From Planomonospora parontospora (GTDB lineage: Bacteria > Actinomycetota > Actinomycetes > Streptosporangiales > Streptosporangiaceae): a stretch of 36,215 bases of DNA. Shown here piece after piece: positions 1 to 7,522 of this stretch. Position numbers and translations under genes: made by a program. Every line of letters starts with the position of its first letter. Position 1 is the stretch's first letter. Where the stretch lies: positions 1-36,215 of the forward strand of contig BMQD01000039.1 in the NCBI GenBank assembly GCA_014647935.1. Direction: 5' to 3'. The notes beneath the pieces were generated by a model, which worked only from the letters and a program-made list of their open reading frames with translations, made no database searches and was not told the origin of the DNA.

Positions 1-2
1 AG

Positions 3-2447
3 GACGGGGAACTGGTCGCCGAGAACGACTACACCGCTGCCTGGAACGCCGGCGGTGGGATACTGATCGGCCGCAGCAAGCTCAACGGTGCCTACCAGCA
101 CTCCTTCCGCGGCACCATCGACGAACTCCACGCCTACAACCGGGTGCTGACCACCGAAGAGATCACCGCCCTGCACAGCGGTCGCCTGCCGACTGCCGTC
201 ACGCAGCAGACGGACCCGAAGACGACCACGCAGGAAGCTCCCGCCCAGGAGCCCGCCATCGTCTCGCCGCCCACGGCGATCCTGTCGGGCATGGTCAACC
301 GCCCCGGCGGCGGCCCGGTCACCGCCAAGTACTACCTGTACGACGACAAGGGCACCCCGGTCGGCTCCGCCCCGCTCGGTGTCCGTATCGCCAACGGCGG
401 TGAGCGCGCCTCGTTCCAGGTCCCGGACGGCATCATCCAGCCGGGCGCCGCCTACACCTGGCGGATGCAGGCTTGCGCCAGCGCCGAAGATGGCACCGGG
501 GAGGTCTGCACTGCCAAAACCGAACCGATCGGCTTCGCCGTCCCCGGCACCCCGGCCGAGTCGCCCGCCGTGGACGTCCGGCGCCTGACTCTGGGCAAGG
601 ACAGCTTCGTCATCAAGACCACCAAAACCGACCCCACTGCCTGTGACAGTGCGCCGTGTCCGCTGGCCGATTCCGCCACTATGCAGGTCGGCGGTACCGG
701 GACGGGCAAGACCGCGACGGTGCTGGGAATCAAGCTCAACGAACTCCCCGACGGGGTACAGCTTGCCGAGGCGGTCCTCAAACTGGGAACCCCGACCTGT
801 GCCGCGGGGTCGTGTCCGGCTGACGCTGTGATCACCGCGACGCCGTTGCTGGACCCGGTAACAGCCGAGACCACGGGTTCGGACGCGGCGGCCAACGCCG
901 ACCCCGACATCACCCATTCCCTGCCGATTGCCACCCCGCAGGCCGACATCAACGGAAGCGCGTACCAGTGGCTGCTGCTCACCTCGAACAAAGAGGAGGG
1001 CATCACCTTCGGGGAAGCGACCGTCGCCGAGCAGCTGTCGATCGCCTTCACCTATCAGCCCCCAGGACCGCCCAGCAAGGTACTCAATCTTGTCGCCTCC
1101 CCCGGTGACGGTGGTGCCATCGCCAGCTGGGGACTGCCGCAGGACAACGGGGCGTTCGCGATGCTCGACGGGTATGAAGTCGAAGTCTCCCAGGGCGACA
1201 GTGTCGTGCGCACGCTGACCGTCACCGATCCGACTGTGGCCATCACCGGTCTGACCAGCGGTACCGCCTACACGGTGAAGGTCCGGGCGAAGACGCGGTT
1301 CGGCGCGGGTGAGTGGGAATCGGCCACGGTCACACCCAAGGCGGTGCCGCCGCCCCCGTCCCCGTCGCCGTCCTGGGACTGCGCGCCCAACCCTGGCGCG
1401 CGTGCCCTGGCCACAGACGGGCAATCGGGGTCGTCGGCACAGGAGTATGCGGACCGGATCAAGGAGTACTACCAGGCTCAGGACGCCGTGCTCGAGGGGC
1501 GCGCGGCCACGGTGTGGCAGGCTCCCGGGGTGACCGCTGAGGCACCGGGTACCGCGAAGCTCTCGCTGCTCAATCCCGTGCTGGTCAAGGAGAAGCAGGC
1601 GCTTGAGGCCGCGGGTGTCTCCCGTTCGGATTCCACGGTGACCGTTGAGAACGTGGTTCCGCGGGAGGCAGCCGATGGGACGGTGCAGGTGACCGCGACG
1701 ATCAAGCGGGCGTGGAAGGAGACGTCCACCACCGCATTGCGTGCGCGGGCGGCCAGTAACGCGGGTGGCGTCGTTGAGCCGAGTGAGCCTTCCATCGATG
1801 TGGTCGCTTTCGACCGGTGCGGTGACATCATCATGATTCAGGTCCCGATCGAGGTGGAGGAGGACTCTACCGACTTCCAGGACCGCGGTGGTTGCGGAGC
1901 ACCGGCAGCGCGCGGAGCACCGGCAGCGCGCGGGGCGCAGGCATCGAGTCGGTGCGCTGGCCCTCCTTCGGGCACCCCTGGATCCTGTACCGTTCCGTAC
2001 GCCGCCGACTACATGCTCCACGGAAAATGCCCGCATGCGGTTGACATTGATGAGGAATCACGCATAGAACTGCGCCACCCATCTTGGATTAAAACATCGA
2101 CAGTGCTTTATGTAATGGGAGTAACCAATGATGGTTGCTCCGCTCCAGTAGTTGGAGACAGGCCAGTAAAGGGGGTAAATTTCCGTGTTGCCTGCGATTC
2201 TCACGATTACGGATACGGACTAATTAGAAGTGGATATCTGCCATTGGAAAAGAGGGCCGCTGTAGATTCTGTGATGTATCACATTATGAAGAAAAACATC
2301 TGCAGCGTATTGGACAATGGCGATCCAATCTCCAATTCTGTCGCAAAATCCCATCGGCGCATCTGTATGGATTGGGCGCATGTGTTCTATGAAGCGGTGC
2401 GCGCGTTCGGAGGAAAGCACATAGGGCCGATTGTGAAGAGGCAATAA
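3..2447 (+). CDS. LamG/FN3 surface protein with C-terminal phospholipase A2 toxin-like domain (5' partial)
   Basis: The frame is open to the window edge, so the N-terminus is missing; 814 residues are visible. Residues 1-60 are the tail of a LamG-type jellyroll (GTIDELHAYNRVLTTEE, then ALHSG). A beta-rich region follows (about 80-350; its middle resembles DNRLRE/CBM96 modules), then an FN3 domain (about 355-446), a Pro-rich linker and a helical part. A short tandem repeat (GAPAAR twice) precedes the tip. The last 125 residues match prokaryotic phospholipase A2: a Cys-Ser-Ala-Pro turn, NFRVACDSHDYGYG with the catalytic His734-Asp735 pair, a later Cys, and WAHVFYEAVRAFGG at the end. This family hydrolyses the sn-2 ester of phospholipids with Ca2+. 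The tip is clearly more AT-rich than the rest, as expected for an exchangeable toxin cassette. The fold is well supported; a role as a delivered antibacterial toxin is inference. Confidence 0.85.
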   Translation, partial: DGELVAENDYTAAWNAGGGILIGRSKLNGAYQHSFRGTIDELHAYNRVLTTEEITALHSGRLPTAVTQQTDPKTTTQEAPAQEPAIVSPPTAILSGMVNRPGGGPVTAKYYLYDDKGTPVGSAPLGVRIANGGERASFQVPDGIIQPGAAYTWRMQACASAEDGTGEVCTAKTEPIGFAVPGTPAESPAVDVRRLTLGKDSFVIKTTKTDPTACDSAPCPLADSATMQVGGTGTGKTATVLGIKLNELPDGVQLAEAVLKLGTPTCAAGSCPADAVITATPLLDPVTAETTGSDAAANADPDITHSLPIATPQADINGSAYQWLLLTSNKEEGITFGEATVAEQLSIAFTYQPPGPPSKVLNLVASPGDGGAIASWGLPQDNGAFAMLDGYEVEVSQGDSVVRTLTVTDPTVAITGLTSGTAYTVKVRAKTRFGAGEWESATVTPKAVPPPPSPSPSWDCAPNPGARALATDGQSGSSAQEYADRIKEYYQAQDAVLEGRAATVWQAPGVTAEAPGTAKLSLLNPVLVKEKQALEAAGVSRSDSTVTVENVVPREAADGTVQVTATIKRAWKETSTTALRARAASNAGGVVEPSEPSIDVVAFDRCGDIIMIQVPIEVEEDSTDFQDRGGCGAPAARGAPAARGAQASSRCAGPPSGTPGSCTVPYAADYMLHGKCPHAVDIDEESRIELRHPSWIKTSTVLYVMGVTNDGCSAPVVGDRPVKGVNFRVACDSHDYGYGLIRSGYLPLEKRAAVDSVMYHIMKKNICSVLDNGDPISNSVAKSHRRICMDWAHVFYEAVRAFGGKHIGPIVKRQ

Positions 2448-2462
2448 ACACTAGCGCATAGA

Positions 2463-2502
2463 TGCGGGAGTGATGATATTAATCACATTCATCACTCCCG
2501 CA
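2463..2502 (+). terminator. Hairpin after the PLA2-tipped gene
   Basis: A perfect 14-bp inverted repeat (2463-2476 with 2489-2502, 12-nt loop) begins 16 nt after the stop codon. There is no T tract, which is common in actinobacteria. The position fits a transcription terminator. Confidence 0.7.
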
Positions 2503-2591
2503 GTGCGGGTTGACACCTCCGAACATTCCATGACGCTAACCTCGATGACCTGCGTGCTCAGCAGGACGGAAGGTGAATCCGTGACTTAACG

Positions 2592-2618
2592 GATGATCTT
2601 ACTGTTTGTAAGATCGTC
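2592..2618. repeat. Small dyad, 11-bp arms
   Basis: Arms 2592-2602 and 2608-2618 pair with one mismatch around a 5-nt loop (GATCTTAC-TGTTT-GTAAGATC core). The dyad lies in the non-coding stretch 2448-2749, where I see no gene. It could be a second terminator, for the convergent minus-strand gene at 2750-3037, or an IS relic. Confidence 0.4.
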
Positions 2619-2749
2619 GCTCGCTGAAGGAAGTTCGGTCCAGATAGCCGCCAGGGGCCTGGTAGCCGACTGGCGGTATGTTAAGCCTCCCTTGAACGCC
2701 TGTGGACGACACAGAAGCTGGAACTGGCGACGGCATCCTCGGTTGCTGA

Positions 2750-3037
2750 TCAACGCATTATACGCTTCCCGAAAACTGCCATTAGAATGCCGAGTGGCGT
2801 AGTAATGGCCATAAAAGCGAGGAAGGCTAGCGCATCGATGCGGATATTCATGTACGGTTGATAGGTGGTTATGTACCACTCGTCAAGGGCGGCCAAGAAC
2901 CAAGCTGAAGCGGTTAACAGCAGATAGCCCGATCCCGGTCGCGTGCGACGCAAGATCAAGTAGAGCGCCACAAATACCAATCCGCCGACAGTCAAAGGCG
3001 GGACCTGATACAGCATCCCAATCATGTCATAGATCAT
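2750..3037 (-). CDS. Small membrane protein, possible immunity-type protein
   Basis: A 95-residue protein with three hydrophobic segments (about 12-30, 36-54 and 67-90) separated by short charged turns (RRTRPGSG; DEWYITTYQPY). It begins MIYDMIGMLYQVPPL; Met5 or Met8 are alternative starts. A GGAATGG stretch about 10 nt before the first ATG may be the ribosome site. Base composition matches the AT-rich tip of the neighbouring PLA2 gene rather than the surrounding DNA. It converges on that gene. I recognise no family. Because phospholipase effectors are often neutralised by membrane proteins, a protective role is conceivable, but the opposite orientation argues against a standard toxin-immunity operon. 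Confidence 0.5.
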   Translation of the reverse strand: MIYDMIGMLYQVPPLTVGGLVFVALYLILRRTRPGSGYLLLTASAWFLAALDEWYITTYQPYMNIRIDALAFLAFMAITTPLGILMAVFGKRIMR

Positions 3038-3075
3038 GTAGTCATTCCATTCCAGTAGATTGAGTCTGAGCTATA

Positions 3076-3193
3076 CTGAGGCGATCATAAGTTCTGGGAT
3101 CTTTGAGAAAATCGGAAGGCGAGTCGCCCCTGCTGGAGCGGCAGGTGGATCATCTGGATATCCGAAAAATACCAGAACTTATGATCTCCTCAG
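3076..3193. mobile_element. 118-bp MITE-like element with TA flanks
   Basis: Near-perfect 22-bp terminal inverted repeats (start CTGAGGCGATCATAAG, end CTTATGATCTCCTCAG, one mismatch) enclose about 74 bp of non-coding DNA. The element is flanked on both sides by TA (3074-3075 and 3194-3195), the duplication made by IS630/Tc1-type transposases. It has no coding capacity, so it would need a transposase in trans. The IS630 copy at 26989-28161 also starts CTGA and sits in TA, but the inner repeat sequence differs. Confidence 0.65.
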
Positions 3194-3346
3194 TATTAGG
3201 ATAGGTCGATGTCAGCTCCCATTGGATGAACTATACAGCGCACCCTTTTCATCCTTGAGTGGGCCTGTGATTCTGTAGGACGGCGATGGTTTTGCGCGGA
3301 TGCCCGGCCCTGCCGGGGTTACAGCGGAGCTTATAGAGGACGCTAA

Positions 3347-3390
3347 CCTTGATCTTTCGCGATCTTCGTGTGGTCCTGAAACGTTCGGCT
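3347..3390. repeat. ISKra4-like terminal sequence, copy 1
   Basis: This 44-bp stretch begins CCTTGATCTTTCGCGATC and recurs nearly unchanged at 22858-22903 in the same orientation. It lies immediately beyond the 3' end of a transposase remnant, where the right terminus of that IS should be. Apart from the MITE I see nothing else in 3038-3394. Confidence 0.6.
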
Positions 3391-3394
3391 GAGG

Positions 3395-3634
3395 TCAGGC
3401 CGCGAGGCTGAGCCTCTGGTCTGAGCTGGGATACCAGCGGGCGAAGTCGGTTTCGAGGTCGTGGTTGAGGACGCTGGTGCGGATCTGCAGGAGCAGGTGG
3501 GCGCCGCGGGGTGTCCACCTCATCTGTTGTTTCTTGACCACGCGGCGGCTGATGATGTGGTTGACGGTGGTTTCGGCGGTGGCGCTGGAGATGGCCTCGG
3601 GTCCCGCGTCGATGATCGCGTCGCTACCGTGGCG
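3395..3634 (-). pseudogene. ISKra4-like transposase, C-terminal remnant
   Basis: The minus strand encodes about 78 residues with the C-terminal signature of ISKra4-type transposases: AISSATAETTVNHIISRR, then VVKKQQMRWTPRGAHLLLQI, then DLETDFARWYP before the stop. The catalytic N-terminal part is absent. Beyond about 3634 the same frame is only the antisense of the pRiA4b-like gene. The adjacent IS end (3347-3390) confirms this is the right-hand scar of a lost insertion sequence. Confidence 0.65.
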
Positions 3635-3667
3635 CCCGTCGCCGGACACGCCGAAGGGACGCAGGCC

Positions 3668-4078
3668 ATGGACACCATCCACCAGCTGAAGGTCAGCCTG
3701 CGGGGCGTTCAGCCGGTGGTGTGGCGGCGTGTGCATGTGGCCTCGACGGCGAACCTGTGGGAGCTGCACTGCATCATCCAGGCGGCGATGGGCTGGGAGA
3801 ACATCCACCTGCACGTCTTCGTCAAGGACTGGATCGAGTACGGCGACAATGCCAAGAGCGGCTACGACGTGACGCTCGCGCGGCTGCTGCCCAAGGCCGG
3901 GGCCCGGCTGGCCTACCGCTACGACTTCGGTGACCGCTGGGACCACGACATCGAGGTGGAGAAGATCCACCGCCCGGCCAAGAACGTCGCCTACCCGCGC
4001 TGCAGCGCCGGCGGCCGCGCCTGCCCGCCCGAAGACAGCGGCGGCAGAGCGCTCAGCGGATCTGCCGCCTGTCCTTGA
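3668..4078 (+). pseudogene. Plasmid pRiA4b ORF-3 family protein, C-terminally truncated
   Basis: Starting at the ATG at 3668 (GAAGGGA upstream), the product begins MDTIHQLKVSLRGVQPVVWR, continues with LWELHCIIQAAMGWENIHLH, and has YDFGDRWDHDIEVEKI and YPRCSAGGRACPPEDSGG. This is the classic core of the pRiA4b ORF-3-like family, whose function is unknown and which is common on plasmids and near IS elements. The family normally continues well past the CPPED motif. Here homology stops abruptly and the frame ends 10 residues later, where the 3' end of the next, opposite gene begins. It looks broken by a rearrangement at about 4045. Confidence 0.7.
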
Positions 4079-4481
4079 TGGACGACCCGACACGAAGGGC
4101 TAACCAGAGCAGGCCGGCCTGCATCAACCCGCCGACTGTTGTCATGATCAAGGGAAGGAGGTTCTGCAGCAATGGGGGGCCGACCTCGGCGTAGCAGAGT
4201 CCGGACGACTGACAAAGGTCAAGCGTGGCGGTCCCCAACGGGTAGGTGGCGGGAGCGATAAGCATGAATTCCAGACCACTGCCACTCCCGCCAGCGAAGC
4301 TTGACACGCTCAAAGCGGCCAGCACGACGATCACAGCGGCATACGCGCTAGCTGTAACCCCGGCCGTTGTGGGTCCGGAGTGATCTGGTTTCGCTGACAC
4401 TCCACCCTCACACAAGGTCGCAAAACGGAACATCTGGCTGAAAGGGTATGCGGGCGTGAGCCCTCCCACGTCCGTCAGCAC
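4053..4481 (-). CDS. Small integral membrane protein, SCO4225-like
   Basis: 142 residues. Two or three hydrophobic stretches are visible: ASAYAAVIVVLAALSVSSF near residues 45-63, FMLIAPATYPLGTA near 72-85, and LLPLIMTTVGGLMQAGLLWL near 108-128. The C-terminus is basic (IKDRRQIR). The layout resembles the SCO4225 family of actinomycete membrane proteins, of unknown function, but the match is by eye only. The N-terminus is uncertain; internal starts such as MFRFATL, or a GTG before SAKPDHSG, would shorten it. Its 3' end overlaps the broken pRiA4b-like gene by 26 nt. Confidence 0.5.
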   Translation of the reverse strand: MLTDVGGLTPAYPFSQMFRFATLCEGGVSAKPDHSGPTTAGVTASAYAAVIVVLAALSVSSFAGGSGSGLEFMLIAPATYPLGTATLDLCQSSGLCYAEVGPPLLQNLLPLIMTTVGGLMQAGLLWLALRVGSSIKDRRQIR

Positions 4482-4618
4482 CGAAGAGCGCTACCGCCAA
4501 AATTCGGTCCGATTCTCCCCAGAGGCCGACACGACCGGGAGCCGCCTCATCTCCGGTCGGAAAACCGGAATCATGATCGCCTGCCGTCCCCGCCCGGGGT
4601 GTTTTCCCAGGTCGCAGG

Positions 4619-4646
4619 CGTCCCGAAAACGATCGTTTTCGGGACG
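4619..4646. terminator. 28-bp perfect palindrome
   Basis: CGTCCCGAAAACGA followed directly by its reverse complement, with no spacer. It lies 96 nt beyond the stop codon of the HAD gene and upstream of the membrane protein gene. It could end the recombinase-HAD transcript. A gapless palindrome with an AACGATCGTT core also resembles a recombinase or repressor site (see the related repeat at 8860-8894). Confidence 0.45.
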
Positions 4647-4662
4647 GCCGGGGGAGATCATC
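4628..4662 (+). repeat. 35-bp direct repeat, copy 1
   Basis: AACGATCGTTTTCGGGACGG and the following 15 bases match 8860-8894 at 30 of 35 positions, in the same orientation. The two copies bracket a 4.2-kb segment that contains a serine recombinase. Confidence 0.6.
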
Positions 4663-4741
4663 GGCAGGGTGGTGTGTGACTTTCATCGGTGAGTGGCGCT
4701 GAAGCTTCAGCACCATCCGACGCCGGTCCGCCGCGCGTCGT

Positions 4742-5332
4742 TCACAGCGGCGGCGGAGGAGCGCCTCCGAGGAGGCGCCGTGCGATGAGCAGGGCCTCAT
4801 CCGCGGGGGTGGCGTCCGCGCCGCAACCGGGGCCGTCGGCCGCCGGAGTGGAGATGAAGGCCTCGATGGCGTCCATGTGCTCGGGCTGCAGACCTCTGCC
4901 GGGTGACGGCGCGATCAGCAGGGCCCGGCCGCCCCTGGTCAGCTCGTCATGGACCGGCCCGCTCTCGGGCACCTCGACGTCGTCGGTCCAGATCAGCCGC
5001 CGCCCGCGTGCCAGGACGTCGCGTGCGGCGGCGAGTTTGGCCGCCGCCGCGGCGCTGGCGGACAGGTGGCCGGACCAGGCGCGGGCCAGGCGGGGCAGGG
5101 CGAACAACCGCTCCAACTGGTCGACGTCGGCGCACCAGGTGCTGCACCAGCAGATCTCGACATCACCGGCCCGGTGCAGGGCGCGGATGCGATCCAGCAG
5201 AGCGGGCGCCCAGCGCATGCGGTAGGCGTTACTGCCGGAGTAGGCGGTGCCGCTGCGCGGGGCGGCGCCCCAGCCGGGCCGCGAGGCGTTGATCACGCCG
5301 TCGACGTCGAGCAACCACACCGGCCGATCCAT
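4742..5332 (-). CDS. HAD-superfamily protein (HAD_SAK-like)
   Basis: 196 residues. HAD motif I is at the N-terminus (WLLDVDGVIN, Asp9 and Asp11), a motif II Ser/Thr lies in EICWCSTW, and a motif IV acidic pair lies in LIWTDDVEV. The spacing, with a W-rich motif II followed by an alpha-helical region and then the acidic motif, fits the HAD domain found in Swiss Army Knife RNA-repair proteins. Those domains are predicted phosphatases acting on nucleic-acid ends; no substrate is known here. The ATG overlaps the stop of a 15-codon micro-ORF (TGATG), which itself overlaps the serine recombinase. All three are therefore probably co-transcribed and translationally coupled. The C-terminus is Ala/Pro-rich low-complexity sequence. 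Confidence 0.75.
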   Translation of the reverse strand: MDRPVWLLDVDGVINASRPGWGAAPRSGTAYSGSNAYRMRWAPALLDRIRALHRAGDVEICWCSTWCADVDQLERLFALPRLARAWSGHLSASAAAAAKLAAARDVLARGRRLIWTDDVEVPESGPVHDELTRGGRALLIAPSPGRGLQPEHMDAIEAFISTPAADGPGCGADATPADEALLIARRLLGGAPPPPL

Positions 5333-5379
5333 CAGCCGGAGTGCTTCTCGTCCGCGCGGTGGAGGTCGGCGGCGTTCAT
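5332..5379 (-). CDS. 15-aa micro-ORF coupling recombinase to HAD gene
   Basis: [16 protein letters not shown] good ribosome site (AGGAGA) lies 7 nt before the ATG, inside the end of the recombinase gene. The start overlaps the recombinase stop (ATGA) and the stop overlaps the HAD start (TGATG). This arrangement would hand ribosomes from one gene to the next across a 43-nt gap. It may be only a coupling device with no functional peptide. Confidence 0.5.
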   Translation of the reverse strand: MNAADLHRADEKHSG

Positions 5380-5990
5380 GATCTGTCTCCTGTGGGCTGC
5401 GAGGTGAGGTAGCGGTGCAGGGAGGTCTTGGGGATACCGGTCTTGGCCGCGATCGTGCCGAGGGACTCGCCCTGGGCCTTGAGCAGCCGGGCGTACTCGA
5501 TCTTGTCTGCGGGGTGGGCGACGGGTCGGCCGATGCGGCGGCCGCTCGCTTCGGCGACGGCGCGGGCGTGGGCGGCGCGCTCGGCGGTGTAGGTGCGTTC
5601 CATCTCGGCGAACAGGGCCAGCAGCAGGAAGGCGATGCGGCCCATGCCCGCGTCGGTGGTGTTGATCGGCAGCGGGTCGGCCAGGGACTGCACGCCGATG
5701 CCCCGCTCGGCCAGGTCGTGCACCAGGTTGAGGACCTCGCGCAGGTTGCGGCCCAGCCGGTCCAGGGTGTGCACCACGATCGTGTCGCCCGCGCGGGCGT
5801 AGGCCAGCAGGGCGGTCAGGCCCTCGCGTTCGATGCTGGTGCCGGTCTTCTTGTCGGTGTAGATGTGCTCGGCCGGGATGCCGGCGGCGGCCAGGGCGTC
5901 GAGCTGGCGCTCCAGGGACTGCTTGGTGGTGGAGACGCGGGCGTAGCCGAGTTCGAGACCGCGTGCGGGGTGATCGAAGGCCGGGGACAT
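5376..5990 (-). CDS. Serine recombinase (resolvase/invertase family)
   Basis: 204 residues from the chosen ATG at 5990 ([11 protein letters not shown]). The frame continues upstream, but that part crosses a large palindrome and is not protein-like. The catalytic domain has [11 protein letters not shown] (nucleophile Ser20), the [16 protein letters not shown] motif, and [20 protein letters not shown] leading into helix E. A C-terminal Hin-type helix-turn-helix follows (about 150-200: [35 protein letters not shown]). Length is normal for small resolvases and invertases. It heads the recombinase/micro-ORF/HAD operon and has a roughly 240-bp inverted repeat immediately upstream, where res or crossover sites and autoregulatory operators normally lie. 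Confidence 0.88.
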   Translation of the reverse strand: MSPAFDHPARGLELGYARVSTTKQSLERQLDALAAAGIPAEHIYTDKKTGTSIEREGLTALLAYARAGDTIVVHTLDRLGRNLREVLNLVHDLAERGIGVQSLADPLPINTTDAGMGRIAFLLLALFAEMERTYTAERAAHARAVAEASGRRIGRPVAHPADKIEYARLLKAQGESLGTIAAKTGIPKTSLHRYLTSQPTGDRS

Positions 5991-5998
5991 GCCGAGAT

Positions 5999-6240
5999 CG
6001 TACCGGAAGCCGTCTCCGTACGGTCCTTGTGGAACGGCATTTGTGGAATGGCTTCTGGAACGGATTCCGGCCGGTTTCGGGGGTCCGGCGGCGGGGGCCG
6101 ACGCGCTGTTCCACTTCCAAGGAAGTGGAACAGCTGACCAACCTCTGCCATCGGGCCCGGGTACCGGCCGGAATCCGCTCCACGAATCGGCCCACAACGC
6201 CGTTCCGTGAAGGTGGTACGGAGACGATCCCCGGTACGGC
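5999..6240. repeat. Long imperfect palindrome upstream of the serine recombinase
   Basis: Three nested inverted blocks share one centre at about 6119.5. The inner arms 6105-6118 and 6121-6134 are perfect (14 bp, AA loop). The middle arms 6061-6074 and 6164-6177 are perfect (CGGATTCCGGCCGG). The outer arms, about 5999-6060 and 6178-6240, are related at roughly 70 percent, including a shared CGTCTCCGTAC. This fills most of the 387-bp gene-free stretch between the recombinase and the exported-protein gene. It is a candidate res or crossover region or bidirectional operator. Confidence 0.7.
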
Positions 6241-6377
6241 TCGGGGATGGCGTCCGCTTCCGAGCACTCTCCCCGAGGCCGGCAGACCATCACCGGCTTC
6301 TCCTCCATCTGGCCGATAAGGCTGGGCGAGGGATGTGCCGTGACGAGTCAGAGATCATCATCTGTGATGATCTGAAC

Positions 6378-7178
6378 ATGAGACGCATGAGCATCGCGCT
6401 GGTGATGGCCGGGCTGCTGAGCGTCGCGATTCCCGGGGGCGCCGTGCACGCGGCCCCTGAATCGGGCTCTCTCGACTCCGTCGTCAAAGCGATCAAGAAG
6501 CAGTTCGCGGAGAAGAGCAGCGTGCGCTTCTCCGTCAAACGACGTGGCGGGCCCTTGCCCGCGATGGACATGAAGGCGTCCGGTGCGTATCGCTTCAGGG
6601 CTTCAGGGGTGTACGCCGCCGACACCACGGAGATCTCCCAGGAGCCAGATGGGACGGGCCGCTCCCGGGGGATCAGCATCGGCCGGGAGTTCTACTCCCA
6701 GGCCTACGTGCGGTCCAAGGAGGGCAAGTACGTCTGGAAGTCGCCGTCGACGGTGGGGAAATGGAGCTACGGGCGGAACCTGGCCGGGGTCATCTGGGGA
6801 GAGGACTTGATCAACGGGATCAACCCGGGCTTCCTCAAACTGGGTGCCGCTTACGGTGCGACCAGCACCGACGGTGGCACCTTCGAGGGAGTGAAGACAA
6901 CCCTCTACAGCGGCACGGCGATGGTTTCCCAGCTGGGTGAGCGGCAGGCCGGAATGTTCTTCGGGACCGAGGAGGATGCCACGTGGGGTGGACCGATCAC
7001 CTGGAGACTCTGGGTGGGCCCGGATGATCTGCCGAGACGTTTCCACGCCGTCATGAGGTTCACCCGCCCGGAGGGCGGCGACGGCGAGACCATGACGATG
7101 AACATCATCTATCGGGGATGGGGAACCCCCGTCAAGATCACGGCCCCGCCCCAGCACCTCATCACCTACGATTGGTGA
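6378..7178 (+). CDS. Exported LppX/LolA-like hypothetical protein
   Basis: 266 residues from ATG 6378 (MRRMSIALVMAGLL). ATG 6387 is an alternative start; neither has a strong ribosome site. A classical Sec signal peptide (basic start, hydrophobic core to about residue 22, AVHA-AP cleavage) is followed by a soluble domain. It has alternating beta strands: VRFSVKRRGG, GAYRFRASGVYAADTTEI, EFYSQAYV, then ITWRLWVGPDDLPRRFHAVM and MTMNIIYRGWGTPVKITAPP. This order (an amphipathic helix, then antiparallel strands, ending in a D-L-P and W-G-x-P-V motif) resembles the LppX/LprG/LolA lipid-binding fold of actinobacteria. No lipobox Cys is present, so it is predicted to be secreted rather than lipid-anchored. 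Function is inferred from fold resemblance only. Confidence 0.65.
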   Translation: MRRMSIALVMAGLLSVAIPGGAVHAAPESGSLDSVVKAIKKQFAEKSSVRFSVKRRGGPLPAMDMKASGAYRFRASGVYAADTTEISQEPDGTGRSRGISIGREFYSQAYVRSKEGKYVWKSPSTVGKWSYGRNLAGVIWGEDLINGINPGFLKLGAAYGATSTDGGTFEGVKTTLYSGTAMVSQLGERQAGMFFGTEEDATWGGPITWRLWVGPDDLPRRFHAVMRFTRPEGGDGETMTMNIIYRGWGTPVKITAPPQHLITYDW

Positions 7179-7293
7179 GCGGCGACCCCTGACCAAGACC
7201 TGGTCCTTACCCTCTGTCGTAAGCGGCACTGGGAGCTGGCCCTCTTCTTCTCCGGGGAGTTTTCCCGGCGCCGCCTGCCGGGCCGCACCGACA

Positions 7294-7350
7294 TTATCCG
7301 GGGAGTTCCCAGTTCCGCTCCCCGGATAAGGAGAGTTATCCGGGGAGCGG
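7294..7350. terminator. Alternating GGATAA/TTATCC hairpin cluster
   Basis: TTATCCGGGGAG occurs at 7294-7305, inverted at 7318-7329 and direct again at 7336-7347. The second and third copies form a 15-bp stem (7315-7329 with 7336-7350) with a 6-nt loop. The first and second can form a competing 12-bp stem. The cluster is about 115 nt after the exported-protein stop, so it could be a terminator or a mutually exclusive switch. The rest of 7179-7522 shows no gene. Confidence 0.5.
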
Positions 7351-7522
7351 CGGAGCTTTCTCGCTGAGCGTCTGGCTTGCTGCCCTGCCTCACTGGACTT
7401 GAGGCAGTCTCATCGATCATGGGGCGTACAGCTGTTCGTCTCATCTGAATGAGGCATGATCGTCAAAAATGTCGATCACCAACGCCGACGATCGTCGGAA
7501 GTCGGTGCGCAGGAGGTAAGGG

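Noticed and set aside
1896-1940. Tandem 18-bp repeat as a possible minisatellite
   Set aside because: Only two copies, in frame, encoding GAPAAR twice; it is a simple linker duplication in the PLA2-tipped protein.
3461-3667. N-terminal extension of the pRiA4b-like protein
   Set aside because: This stretch is the antisense of the ISKra4-like transposase remnant; family homology begins at the ATG at 3668.
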